Shown here: positions 12,978 to 24,900 of the stretch, one piece after another | How the letters are laid out: the number at the start of each line of letters is the position of its first letter | Position numbering within the stretch: position 1 is the first letter of the stretch | NCBI GenBank assembly: GCA_031216445.1 | Contig: CM062206.1 | Span: 5,588,001 to 5,652,000, forward strand | Length of the DNA: 64,000 bases | Reading direction: 5' to 3' | Source of the DNA: Lateolabrax maculatus | Taxonomy: Eukaryota; Chordata; Actinopteri; Acropomatiformes; Lateolabracidae | The notes under the pieces: model-generated | The model's database searches: none | What the model was told of the DNA's origin: nothing | The model's input: the letters and a program-made list of their open reading frames with translations, nothing else | Translations under genes and position numbers: made by a program

Positions 12978-14079
12978 AATCCAGCATTTTGTTTACCTCC
13001 TCCCTTGTTGTTTCAAAAAATACATAAGGTTAAAACCAAGGCAAGTCATACTTATACATATCAAGATTTACGGATCCAAAAGGGAGGTGATTCACGATGT
13101 CCCCTTTGTGACTGACATGGAGAACATGTGTTTATGTGCAGCAAGAACAAATCTAATCCGGAGTGGGCTTCCAGGCTGAGCCATTATCCAGCACTGAATT
13201 ATTTCATATCGCGGCTGTTGTTGTTGTGCAGTGCTGGTGGGCAGAGGTTAACAAAAGGCCAAGACAAATCCAAGCCACCGGCGTTGGCCGCATGGGGAAA
13301 TGTTGGCAAGCGAGCCAGAGAATAATCATAGGCTAATCTGATTTCCAGCTCTGATAATGGAGGCCAGGCTAAATAAGAAAAATTCCAGGCAAATTTGTGC
13401 AAATGAAAAAGGATTCCTCCTGACATAATGGTATGGTGCAAGGCAGCCTCTAATGAGCAATAATCTGTCTAAGAGCTTCTCTCTCTCTCCCTCTGGTTTC
13501 TCCCTCCATCTTCTATCTCATCCTGTCTCACCCCTCCTCCTCCCTCCCACCCTCCCCCACTACTCCAGCTCTCATCAGCTTCTTTTGCTCGTTTCCAGAG
13601 GAGGTGCATGTCACAGCTATGTGACACAGATATGGAGAGAGGAGGAGGAGGAGGAAAATCTGCACAACAGAGGTGTGTGCAGTGTTTACATGTATCATGT
13701 ACACAGCAAAAAAAAAAAGAAGTAATTTTTTTTACCTTTATCAAGCCGTTTAAGTCTTATTTTCTCTCCAGTGAGGTGAAATTTATTTTACCTGTTTCCA
13801 ATACAAATGGTTATTTATAAACTTATTTCAACACTTTCCAGAATTAAGTGTAATTTTTCTTCCTTTCATTGCGGCGATGTGCCTTATTGTAAAATATTGA
13901 CGTACATTTCTAAAATATTCTTCAAACATGTAGAATTGAAATATTCTCATGGCACAGGCAGATTTAATTCTTAAAAAAACAACACTCAGTTGCCACTTTA
14001 TTAGGTACATCCACCCTCAGTTTGTCTTAGGCTAAGCATCCGATTTTCCTAAAATCTTATCCTTGAAAAACCCAGAAGG
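12978..14079. other. Intergenic, no gene recognised
   Basis: Non-coding. The stretch 13150-13450 is GC-balanced and could be regulatory. A CT-rich run lies at about 13479-13565 and short A runs near 13705. Confidence 0.5.
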
Positions 14080-14345
14080 TTGTTTAAAGGTGCCCTGTGG
14101 AGTTTTTGACCACAGGTAATGCCATGGAGCAATGTTTTTTTTACGAATAGATCTACATTTTTTTCTTTGTGTCGTGCATCTACACGAGTGACACGACACA
14201 CATTCCTGCCACTAGTTTCACTCAGTTCCACTGATCGACAATCGGTGGGGGTGAGGTGCAAAGAAGCGCAGCGATAAGTCAACAAAGGCGTGGAAGAAGA
14301 CTGCAAGCTTGTCAACAGGGATGCAATCAATACAGGATTCAAAAT
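14080..14345 (+). repeat. Probable interspersed repeat fragment
   Basis: The opening TTTAAAGGTGCCCTGTGGAG, followed by a run describing 'gaccac...', is a start I associate with a common teleost dispersed repeat. No second copy was found in this window, so the call rests on recognition, and the right boundary is a guess. Confidence 0.45.
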
Positions 14346-15459
14346 ATTTGGCTTTGCAAATGTTTTATGAGGAAGGAAAAACATTCAGTGTTTTTATTAG
14401 ACTGAAGGTATTTCCAGATATCTCAGACTCTTGTCACCATTTAATAAAAAAGACATTTACCAGTTTCACAATTTGTGCCACTTTTTTTTTTTTTTCCTTT
14501 TACAAATCCAGAGAAAGATGGTGGCCGGATATTACATATTTCACATTGATTTGTACAATGTGAAACAAAATAAAAAATATATATTATCAGTCATATTACA
14601 ATATATTGATGTTGCTTTCCAATATTTAATATAATACAGGTATTTCTTTTTCAGCAAACTGGATTCCTAATTCTGTTACTTCAGTGTAATGATAGTACAC
14701 GAGACACAGCTAAAACTAAAGCATAAATCCTAATAAATACACAAAGGTTATAATGTTCAGAGTTTTTGTTGAAAGAGTTTTAGAGAGCTGTTGATACAAC
14801 TTTATTTTTCAGGCTGTAATCTCTGGTGCTGTTGATTTACACTGAGAGCTGTTTTTAATATTTAGTCCACCCTCGGTGATAGAAATAGATTGCACAAAAA
14901 GAAATGTTTCAACAGAAACCTTCATGATTGATGCAGGGTTGTTGTTTTCAACTGAATTAGTTTTTTCTCTATGCAGCTAATAAACTGGACACTGAATGTA
15001 GGACTCAATAATAAACACAACTTACATAGAGAAACTGAGATTTCTCTGCAGTTTAAAGAATAAGTGAAGAGCCCAGTAACTGTTAGTTTTCAGATATCCC
15101 TGTTGTCAAACACAAGCCATGCCTCAAAACTTTGTCTTTAGGGTTTACATTAAATGGTCCTTTGCTAAATGATACTTGTGTGTTTTCTAAACTTGGACAC
15201 TTGGATTTTTAAGAAGTCTTAATACAAAAATGATGTAAAGAGAACATGAAAAACACCAACATGGCAATAACAGAGGTGTGTCTCAGACAGCAGTGATACA
15301 CCACACTGTAATATGTGTTATAAAGGTAATATTCACACAGCAGCAGCAGCAGCAGCAGTAAGACAATTTTACCTCCATAGAAGAATAACACCCTCCCTCC
15401 CCCTCCTCCCCCTCCTCCCCTCTCTCTCCCCTCGGCCAGCAGCAGCTTGGCTCTGTGTT
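14346..15459. other. Intergenic, no gene recognised
   Basis: AT-rich sequence with a T tract near 14482-14495, a short (CAG)n run at about 15339-15358 and a CT-rich run at about 15390-15430. No gene was recognised. Confidence 0.5.
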
Positions 15460-15700
15460 CCTGACAACTTCCATAAATTATTGGAGATTTTCATATTTCA
15501 AATTTCATCTGCATTCATGCGGAGCGGCCAGGGCCCCGGCGGAGGCTCGAGTCGGGGTGTCGGGTTGTGGAGGCAGCAGCCCCCTCGGTAGCAGTGCCGC
15601 CACCGGCTGCCTGGCTCGGTGGCCCCAGAGACCCTTGGCTAATTGAATTGCATCCCCTGATTAGATTATCCTTGCGGCAGCTTGCTGCCAATCTGAAGTA
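15460..15700. promoter_or_regulatory. Candidate enhancer next to a CA repeat
   Basis: A compact GC-balanced stretch with homeodomain-type words (CATAAATTATTGG near 15472, GCTAATTGAATTGCAT near 15636-15652, TGATTAGATTATCC near 15658-15672). The reading frames across it lack family features. It resembles a conserved developmental enhancer of the phox2b regulatory domain. This is inference from composition only. Confidence 0.35.
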
Positions 15701-15751
15701 TGGGTGCCTTCTATCCTACTTAACCCTTCTGCCCCCCACCCGCTGCTGCAG

Positions 15752-15752
<1 letters not shown>

Positions 15753-15826
<74 letters not shown>
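15753..15826. repeat. (CA)37 microsatellite
   Basis: A pure CA dinucleotide run of 74 bp. It is the source of the Thr-His and Val-Cys artefact peptides in this area. Confidence 0.98.
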
Positions 15827-15827
<1 letters not shown>

Positions 15828-16556
15828 CCAAGGCAGAGTGCCCAATATATTCAGGGGCCATCAAAGTTGGCCAGTTTTGTTATTTTTCTTTTGCATTGTC
15901 TTGCCTTGTAAAAGTGGCCATCTTTCACCGCCTGGCCCTCACCACCGCCTGTTCTTTACCAAACAGCCAACCCTGGCAAACTGCGAGTGTCATTACTCCC
16001 AGTTTGTTTTTGCTGTTTCTGGCCGACTTACTGAGCGACCGGCTCCACAGAGTCACACCGACATACAGGCCGAGGCAGAACAGGGATCAGAGCGGCACCC
16101 AGCTCCATTTATCAAGAGCAAGTTTGTATTTACCCAACACAACCTAACTGTCCTCTCACTTAAATTGTTATTTGTGTTTCAACAACACACTTTTATAGTT
16201 ACCATTTATGCCAAAATGTTTCTTAGTTTTTGTCTTTCTATTGTTTACATTGGATGCTCATAATGTAGTAGTTAATTCTGTTATCTGTATTATGCATCTA
16301 AACTTTCTCTTGCTACTGTGACACTTTAATTTCACTGTATGGGCTTATGTTATGTTAATGTATGTTCACTCTGTGTATTGTATAAGATTTTTCCTGCTGA
16401 AGCAGATCATTTTGCTAAAAATACACTATAGTTATATTAAAGTTTTGTCTGCTCTTTCTGTTATTGCAATAAATGTTTCTCCTTGACTAGAAAACTGTTG
16501 TAATGTCAGATTATTGCACTGACATAGTCCTGCTGTACAATAAAGCCTATTGTAAA
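15827..16556. other. Intergenic, no gene recognised
   Basis: GC-balanced to about 16110, then AT-rich with AATAAA-type words near 16470 and 16540. No exon or RNA gene was recognised. Confidence 0.5.
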
Positions 16557-16960
16557 CAAGCAGGCAGCAACATTTACTTGTATTTTACTATTTCCAAATT
16601 ATGCTACTTGGTACTTCAACACTTCAAGGGCAAATATTTGTCTTTTCACTTCACTACATTTATCTGACAACTTTAGTTACGGGTTAGTCTACAGATTCAG
16701 ATTTTACACACAATAAATATGATCAGTTTATAAAATATGATGCTTTGTTATAGATTAAACTATCCAACAGTATATAAAGGTGTTAAATTAGCTCCACTTC
16801 AGTGCATCAATAACAGTAAAAAACACTTTAAAAGACTAATAATGTGTACTAATTTGTACTTTTGTTTAGATACTGTAATTATATTTTCCTGACAATACAT
16901 CTGTGCTTTTACTTTACTTATATAAACTTCAAATGAACATTTACACGAAATTCAGTATTT
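16557..16960 (-). repeat. Teleost dispersed repeat related to the 11.2-kb element
   Basis: It contains an ordered set of words (GCTACTTGGTACTTC, TTCACTACATTTATCTGACA, TATAAAATATGATGC, TATAGATTAAACTA, CAACAGTATATAAAG, CTTTTACTTTACTTA) that I know from a widespread teleost repeat sharing the ACTTAAGTAAAAGTACT ends seen at 11199-11416. It is a longer, opposite-orientation relative without recognisable termini here. Confidence 0.65.
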
Positions 16961-18530
16961 TTGTGGTGTTTCTTTAACTTACAGTATGTACAGCCAGTTT
17001 GTTCCACTTATTGTATTAACCTCTAAACTAATTCTATGTCTGATGCTGTAAAATGTGTGTTTATGTCCATCATATTTATAAAAACTGGCCTATATTTTGA
17101 AAGATGACCTTCACTAATGTTTGTAAACATCCTCAATTTTGTCATAAATCTACAGATTGGGCCTTTAATGGAAATTTTTTTTGTTATGGACACATTTACT
17201 TAGTTTGTCTGTTTTTGAATGTTTTTAGAAAAAATATACATTTTTAATTTTGGCCCTAAAAGTTTCCAGGTCACATCACAGCTATAAAATATATACAAAG
17301 GCAACAAACAATCATTTTCATTATCTATTGATCTGATGATTACTTTCTGGGTTAACTGACTTATTATTTGGTCTCTAAAATGTCTGAAAATGGTGAAAAA
17401 ATGTAATTTACTATTATATAAATCTAAGAAAACAAGAAAAAATTCACATGTGAGAAGCTGGAACCAGTTAAGTTTATGAATTTTTTTCTTAAAAATGGAC
17501 AATTAATGAAACATTTAGACTCTGAAATAAAATGTTTCGATTCCACAGTGGATTATTTTGGATATACAAGTCCGCCAAACATCATAAATGGCCTCTGGTC
17601 TCATGACCCTGTGATGACTGCAAACACTCCCCCTCCCCTCCAGTCTCTGGCCATAGCAGGGCATGTTATCTCATGCATTGCCACATTTCAGTTTTGGGCC
17701 GATGCATAACCCAGATGAATATAAGTGTTCGCTGAGGAAAAGTCATGTTCTGATGTAATTATCATCTATTGCTTCCTGTAATCGTATCAGATCTCTTTTG
17801 AACAATAATCTCATGGTGAACGTCTGGAACGGAGCCCTCCTCCCTGTTTATTGTTCTCCACTCTGGCAAAACACAATTGAATTGAGGACTCAGCTATTAG
17901 ATTTTTTGCTCTGTAGAATAAACTGAAATCGTATTTTTGCTGGAAATTATCAATACATCTTGGAGCGCAAAAGTAAGAAGACACAGAGCAAAAGTAGACC
18001 CTGGGTAGAGAGAGAGGGAGGATGAAGCACATGAAGGATGAGGAAGAGTTGATGGGGAGACTTTCACCAACTGGAAAAGGATTTATTGACATACTGGGGT
18101 CAGATGTATATGCTACAGTCTGAAAATCACATCAAAACTGCAAAATACTGCTCCTGCACAGAAGATACTTTATTGTGCGCCTGTTAAATCCAGTAAGTAA
18201 ACTGGGTATATTGAAATGTGGAATGGAAGCAGTGCACAGTACATAAAAACACAATTTCACTGTTGCCAAGAATAAAAAAATAAAGCAAAAATTACTTTTT
18301 TTTTCCTCAGTGAGCACGTCTGAAAGTTTAGTAACTTCTAAACACAAGAACAAAAAACAACATTGCCCCATCAGCAGCTCTGTTTTCACTCAAGCTGAAC
18401 TAAACAGCCTCACACACACACAAAAACAATAACTATGCACTAACATAGCTTCAGTTTTGAACTCTGTTTTCTTTCGCTGTGTAAATGACTCTGACAACAT
18501 AAAAAGAAAAATAATAAAAATCATACTTAC
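16961..18530. other. Intergenic, no gene recognised
   Basis: AT-rich sequence. A canonical AATAAA on the - strand lies near 18165-18170 and could serve as a poly(A) signal for the candidate exon at 18531-18676. Confidence 0.4.
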
Positions 18531-18676
18531 AGGCTTTGAAGCGATGCCGCAGATCTGCAGTGTTTTGCATCTGGTCTGCTGAAATATTGATGACACACAG
18601 AGTTTGAGGCAAACCAATACCTTTAATTAAATCAGTAAACTCAGACAGTAAACACGGACAGCTCCAGAAATCCATC
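18531..18676 (-). CDS. Candidate coding exon of an unidentified minus-strand gene
   Basis: A 146-bp segment bounded on the - strand by ATTTCAG (acceptor at 18677-18678) and GCCT followed by GTAAGTATG (an ideal donor at 18529-18530). It is open throughout in a frame whose peptide begins MDFWSCPCLLSEF and ends NTADLRHRFKA. The composition (Cys, Trp, hydrophobic blocks, RHRF) looks protein-like rather than like translated low-complexity DNA. I do not recognise the family. No matching exons were found on either side. If it splices to the acceptor near 18332 (TGTGTTTAG then AAGTT), a stop codon forms at the junction, and an AATAAA lies further on. It may be a real last coding exon, a retro-copied fragment, or chance. 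Confidence 0.28.
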
Positions 18677-21600
18677 CTGAAATGTGATTTTTAAAAAAGC
18701 AGCAGTGCAGCCAGGGAGTTTGAGTTTGGCATTAAAACGTTTACAAATGGACAGTAATGGTAAAAATATACATACATTTACTTACAATTACACAAGCAAC
18801 TGTACTGCTTCTGGGTACTTTGTCTTTAATCATGTATGACTGGCTGATCAAACTTTATTGCTCAAAGCTTCGGTTTCTTTTCTGTTTGGTGTCTGTTTCC
18901 CCTCCTGTGACATCTGAACTAAAAACTGTTGGTTAACTTAAGAAAACAGATAGTTTGTCAACTTTGCCAAAGCGTGGAAAACTAAACAAAATTATAGTTC
19001 TTAATAAGAAGATTATGGGTAATTTCAGCGACACCAGCTGAATTATCTATATTTTTGAGATTGAGTAACAAACGTCAGATCATGTGTCCATTTGTTTTTG
19101 AATGTGTTCATGGCTAACATTAACATTAACACTACACTGATCCTCAATATGGTTTCAGGGAATCAGGGGATTTTAACAAACTGGTGAGGTAAAACAGCCT
19201 TACATTTCTCTTCATCATAGGCTTCTTACAATACTGGGACAAATTAGCTCTACACTTCAATACAAAAACAATGCTGCTTCTTTATTTCCATGTGAGGATG
19301 ATGACTTTTTGGCTGGAACGTGTCGCTTTATAGCTTCAGTCTTTTGTCACGATATCAGGAATGCAGCCATAAAGTGACTATTTAAGACTATTTCACAGTC
19401 TTAAAAGTTTTAAAACAAATCAGCTGGAAACATTAAAATGTCAGAGACATCTCATGAAGCCACTGTTAACTTAATTAGCTCGCCAACTAATAAAACTAAT
19501 CTTTTAACAATATCCTCGATGTAACTCTGGATGCTGATATGGAAATAAGACACTCCTGGATAATCCTGTAGGTTTTATGTTACCACCACTAGTTTTAATT
19601 ATGTTTTATCCGCAATTTTGGCATTAACGGATCCAAACACTACAGTTCCCATGAGCCTCGGCCAGAGAGCCACACACAGACATTGTTGCTGAATTCATCC
19701 AAAATTTACCAAGAATCAAGAAGTTAATTGATTTAAGATGCAGATTGTACGGTCAGTGTAATCTTTAGCTTCCACCTTGTCACTAAAAATAACTTCAAGC
19801 TTTGTCATTGGATTTTTCTCACCGAAATGCATCTTGGGAGTCATAATTAACTTTTCCCGCACATGTTTTATAAAAGCAGTTGTTCCTCTTTTGTCCTGAT
19901 GATTCAACCCAAGGAGTTAATGCTGATCCGACACGTAAAAGTACTCCAGGTGAGCCACGCAACATTGTCTACATGAATTTGGCCCTCAGTATTTTTTTAA
20001 ATCCTTGCCAGCTGAAAGAGAAATCTGTTCACCTGTTTCTGGCCGGCAAGAGGCTGAGGATGCTCAGGCATCTGCAGAGGGGCCGGCAGCCTCTCCGCTC
20101 CCCTCAGTGTCCATCCAGCTCCTCCATCCATCCAGCCAGCTCTCCTGAGTCACTTTTCATAATTATTGAATTACATTCCTGGCAACCCATTAAGCAGGAC
20201 ATTCTCTTCTTAACCACCTGCTCTTCCCCCCTCCTCCACCCCATTTTGCGCCATCAATCTTTCAGCGTTACCGGAGCCCCTAAAAGCTTTCTGACTGCTC
20301 TATAATGGGGGACAGCGCGGGGTCAGGGGGTGCTACAGGACTGTGTGCTCAGGAGCAGTGATGCCTCAGCATTCGGGTGGGGAGCAGGGCAAAGGGACGA
20401 GTGGTGGTGGCGGTGTGAGGGGGCAGCGGGGGTCACTCTGTGCAGCCTCGCTGTAATAGGTCACGGACTGGACCTCTGGCTGGGAACAAGACAAAACTGG
20501 TCTGTACGGGCGATTATATGACTGTGTGTGAGCGTATCATTGATGTGTCTATGTAACCTGTTCAGGTGTTTCTTAAATCAAACTACACATATCCCAGAAT
20601 GATGCTTAATGCGCTGCTTCGGCTGGAGTTTCAGAGGTGTGAGGAGGGAAACGGCAGATGACAGAAGTTCAGCGAGTGGGTTTAAGAAGTTTTTGTGAAC
20701 ATTTTGACTCCATTGTAACTTTCCTACAAACTAAACAGACGCCAGCTCACTATCAAGGTCAGTCTTCTGCCAATCTGGGACTGGAGGAGTATCGACCCTT
20801 CAACGTGAACTTCCAATGGCATCACTGAAAATAAAGACTTTTCACAGCCTCAACAGAGAAACAGGCATGTATGTATGACATAGGATTGATATTGATATAT
20901 CACCTGGAGTTTACAGGGCCCTGGAGTGGCAATTATTGGTAATTGTTAATTAAATAATTGTCTGTAGATTATTGAGATGATCATTAAAACATGACACTTC
21001 AAACAGAGCTCTGGTCAACATGTCTTGAACTACCATTTTAAATCAGTGCTACAGGTACACAGTGTTAAACGTCCTGCCATAGAAACAGGCAGAACTGTAG
21101 CTGTGGTAACAACCCCATAAGTTTTGGACATCTGTTGTTGTTTACGTGAAAAGTGCCAGAAGTAGTTGTGTGAAGAATGAAAAAAAATAAAAGTTGGAAG
21201 AAAAATTGAAAAAACCTACTTACTTTCTCACCTCTGCACACCGGGCCAATCACAGCAAGTTGGCAAGTGGGCTGGATTATCAGATCAGGAGAGGTTTCAG
21301 GCAGAGGAGCAATTAATCTGCAGCATACTGACCCCTTTAAACTAACAGCTGGATAGAGAAACTAGTAATGACAGGACACAGTAGTACATGATGATGCAGT
21401 GAGATTATGTAGAGGAGAAAGCCGCTCCATTTCCTCCACTCATTGTGTGTAATCACTTGGTTATAAAGTATCATCACCAAGACAAAACGTCAGCTGATTT
21501 TCCTTTAACAGTATAAACTGATCAGTGGAGCAGAAGAGAATAAAGATCACCCTGTACCGGTTTGGTAAAGCTCAAAATGCAAAATTAATTCTGAAAAATA

Positions 21601-22149
21601 TATTTTGTCTCCACCCATTCCAGAGATATTTCAACTCAAATTATATTTTATACAAACACACATAACAAAAAGCAGACCATCTTTTTGTTTGGTGTAATGG
21701 CGACACAATTAGCCATGTTGAAACGTTTTGACGCTCATCACTACCATTTTGACATTTGGGTATTTTGCCGTGCAGTGATCTTTTCACTGTGTTGTCCAGG
21801 AGATTCCACTCAAGTCAATGTTAAGTGAATAGTAAGGTTAGGTTTGTCTTTACCCTGCTGGCTTATTGACTCGCCTGTCAATACCACTGCAGGGAAAATC
21901 CATAAAGCCTGCAAATGTTATCTCAACATCCGTTCGTGGGCGTGTGTGTTCACTCGTGCGTGGGAGGCTTTAAAGGTCCTACACAATATTTTACTCAAAC
22001 GTACATTGTGTAAATGAACACCTTCTATCATATGAGAAAAATGTCTAGGAAATAAATGTGTTTTTCTGTGTCTTATAAGTAGGCCTATCCTAACAAAAGG
22101 AGGTCTCAAACAAGCAGACAGACACTTTGCCTTCATGTTATGGCCTTAT
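18677..22149. other. Intergenic, partly repeat-derived
   Basis: No gene was recognised. The stretch of about 19350-19700 looks repeat-like on the - strand (the phrase CTCATGGGAACTGTAGTG is one I associate with fish dispersed repeats). The stretch 20000-20330 is GC-balanced. The 63-codon minus frame ending near 19716 lies next to this repeat-like block and is not accepted as a gene. Confidence 0.4.
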
Positions 22150-22420
22150 GAAGATGTTCTTGGTAACATTTTAGCAAACCGAGCCGATCGCCAGACAAAA
22201 AGGTGGTATTGGACAATCCGGCCAAACCGCAGATTACGTTCAATTATTCTTGCTTTCAACAATATCTGCATGTGGCCACTACACAATGGTTGAGGTTAAG
22301 GAAAGACTGTGATAAAGGGAAATAAACTATGGTTAAAGTATTATTAAGGTTAGGCGACTAAAACGCTTGGTTAAGGTTAGGGAGAGATTGTGTGGTTATG
22401 GTTATAAAAAAGGTGAATTT
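22150..22420. repeat. Dispersed teleost repeat
   Basis: It contains AAGGTTAGGCGACTAAAACG, then CTTGGTTAAGGTTAGGGAGA and GTGGTTATGGTTA, a phrase I know as a very common fish interspersed repeat. It is non-coding, and the ends are uncertain. Confidence 0.6.
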
Positions 22421-22958
22421 AAATCCTTTTTTCCTCCAATACAGATGTAATACCTATGGATACGATGCTGTCACGACTCTCTAGCTGCTAAATGCTCCTG
22501 TCAGTTCACCAGCCAGCTGCTACCTTTATATGTCCACCGTTTGTTTTATCTGAGCTTTTCTGCTGCCTGTTGCTGCTGGAAACAAGGTAAATGAGAGACT
22601 GAACTGTACAGTAAATGTGCCATAAAAACCAAAACATTTATCTAAAGGAGGCTGGAAAACTACCCAGGTGTGTGATAACTTCAACCTACTCCTTCCCCTA
22701 AACTTGATTTTACATTAATGTAAAAGTGCAGCTTTAAACGAGGTCTCAGTTTTGGTCAAGATTAGTGTTTGTGAAAGAATGACTGGAGGTCCTCACAAGG
22801 ATAGTATAACAACTGTGTGTTTGCGTGTGGTTACGAGTCGACAGTATCGGTGCAGATGGAGGGCTTATGCCTCACCTCACAGCATGCTGCTCATTACCTA
22901 ATGCTCAGATCCCAACACGTATTATTCATCTCTGACAGCTCGCCCGCTTTGCATAAAA

Positions 22959-22961
<3 letters not shown>
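22421..22961. other. Intergenic, no gene recognised
   Basis: Mixed-composition non-coding sequence between a repeat and a CA microsatellite. No feature was recognised. Confidence 0.5.

Positions 22962-23014
<53 letters not shown>
22962..23014. repeat. (CA)n microsatellite
   Basis: A pure CA run, followed to about 23044 by an imperfect extension with CAAAGA interruptions. Confidence 0.97.
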
Positions 23015-23016
<2 letters not shown>

Positions 23017-23203
23017 GACACACAAAGACACAGACACACACACGCTGCTCACACTCAAGAACACGTGTACATCTAAACTAACAGGCTGTCATGGATGCAT
23101 ATATACTGCACAGCTACATAAATCCCATGTACTGGTATTGGCACACATACAGTATGCTGCATACAAAAGTGACCTTGCACACCACGCTTCAGCATATGAT
23201 TCA

Positions 23204-23204
<1 letters not shown>

Positions 23205-23264
<60 letters not shown>
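23205..23264. repeat. (CA)n microsatellite
   Basis: A pure CA run of about 60 bp. Confidence 0.97.
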
Positions 23265-23266
<2 letters not shown>

Positions 23267-23431
23267 AGAGCATATGAGTAATGAACAACCTTAATAACAC
23301 CTCCAACTTTTCCTCTTCTTCTCTCTGCTGGCTGTTTAAATTCACATCCCCCTTTAACGTCGCTCTAATCTGATTACCACCGGGCTAATGGCTCTCCTTC
23401 TGCTCCTCCCAGACGCTCTGCCCAGACCTTG

Positions 23432-23435
<4 letters not shown>

Positions 23436-23479
<44 letters not shown>

Positions 23480-23496
23480 ACGCACACGCACACACA
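23436..23496. repeat. (CA)n microsatellite with CGCACA interruptions
   Basis: A CA run whose right part reads as CACACG repeats, a compound imperfect microsatellite. Confidence 0.95.
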
Positions 23497-24229
23497 GTGT
23501 TCAGGGTGTGTGCTGCTGCAGAAGAGCTACATCTGCAAAGTACGGCCGAGGGAAAAGAGCCGAGAGAAAGAGTAAGAGGGAGAAGTTGGTGTATGGTGTT
23601 TATATGCATATGGGTGAGTGTTTTTTGGGGGGTGAGGAGGGATGGTGGTGGTGGTATGGGGGGGTAGTGGATCAGCAGCCAACTCCACTCCAAAACCCTC
23701 CCCTCACTCTCCCTTTCTCTTCCCTGCAACACTACCTCCTCCTCCCCCCTCCCCTTGAGTAAATCTATAGGGAGGGAAGGCAGAGACAGGTGCATTTCTC
23801 CACAAATTGAGTTAGCCAAGACATGCCACATCCAATTGGACTAAATTGATGTGAGAGTTTGTGATGTCTGCCGTGGGTATTACAGCAAAGGTCAGTGTGC
23901 CGAGACAATGACATCAATCTGGTCCACGTGGCCGAGCGCTCGGGCCCCAGCCAGCCCCCTGATTCAGATGCAAACCTGCAAACGCAGGAGAAGGAGAGGG
24001 CGGACGAATGCTGGTTGCAAACTGGTGGGCATTTTGTGATTGCTTTTGAATGGAAGCTAAACAAGACCTCGACACACCCTAGTTGTTGCCTTTGGGTGTT
24101 ACAGGCTGCTGATGGCCCATAAATACTATAGATACCCTATAGATAAAGAATGATGATGGCTGTTGCCTCACCAGGTTATTGTTTTGACTCTAAAGCATCC
24201 AAACTAGAATCAAGAGGTATAGAGAAGCC
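23497..24229. other. Intergenic, possible regulatory stretch
   Basis: GC-balanced. A G-rich/CT-rich patch lies at about 23615-23755. The stretch 23790-24120 carries CCAATTGGACTAAATTGATG-like homeodomain words and could be regulatory. No gene was recognised. Confidence 0.4.
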
Positions 24230-24422
24230 TCAGCTTAGGCTGTTACCTCCATAATTTATCGAACCACTTGACAGAATAATAATCTCTGGGCTATCTGGGT
24301 TTTTTAATGTACTATTGGTTTGACGGTACACACATTTAAAGCCACAGCCTTGGTGATCCTCTGACTTTTTATCTAGCGCCACCAACAGGTCCAAATTTTC
24401 ACTTGTGTGACACTTTAACATC
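24230..24422 (+). repeat. Fragment of a dispersed teleost repeat
   Basis: It contains CTTGGTGATCCTCTGACTTT, then ATCTAGCGCCACCAACAGGT. This matches, with divergence, the phrase at about 26680-26720, so the window holds two fragments of one family. Boundaries are approximate. Confidence 0.6.
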
Positions 24423-24424
24423 AC

Positions 24425-24900
24425 ATTTTAAGGGATATTTCCACCTTTTGGGGTATATGCTTTATTCTCTTTCTCGCCCGAGAGAAGAAGAAGAGAAAGA
24501 TTGATACAACTCATCTGTGTTGGAGCTCAGGAAGCAATTAGCGTAGCTTAGCACAAAGACTGGAAGCAGAGGGAAACAGCTAGCCTAGTTCTAAAGCTCA
24601 TAAATTAACACATTGTATCTAAAATCTATGGAAAAATTACAATTTGCGGTTTTAGAAGGAGTTACGTGCAGGAACGATTTCTCGATGAACAACCGGAAGT
24701 CTCTGTGTCCGCCTCGCCTGCTGTCCACACGCTGACACTTACAGCACGTAACTCCCCATAAAACCACAAAATGGTCATTTTGTACATCACAGCTCTTTAG
24801 GGATCAAACAAAGAGGATGTTGACATGTTAATTACTGAGCTTTACACACGCTGAAAGGCTGATTTTGGAGCTTCGCCTCCTCCATCAGCCTCAGTTGCAG
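24425..24900 (+). repeat. Dispersed teleost repeat (AGCTTAGCACAAAGACTGGAAG type)
   Basis: It carries GCGTAGCTTAGCACAAAGAC, then TGGAAGCAGAGGGAAACAGC and TAGCCTAGTTC, followed by CACGTAACTCCCCATAAAAC, GATGTTGACATGTTAATTAC and TGAGCTTTACACACGCTGAA. I recognise this order from a very abundant repeat in percomorph genomes. Its internal frames are not coding. Ends are approximate. Confidence 0.7.

Noticed and set aside
19716..19907. 63-codon minus-strand open frame with a protein-like look
   Set aside because: Adjacent to a stretch that looks like a dispersed repeat, and no splice partners were found.
22962..23264. CRISPR-like regular repeats
   Set aside because: Simple dinucleotide repeats without spacers, in a eukaryote.
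23385..23831. 148-codon minus frame with Cys-Val repeats
   Set aside because: Driven by translation of the CA microsatellite and CT-rich DNA.
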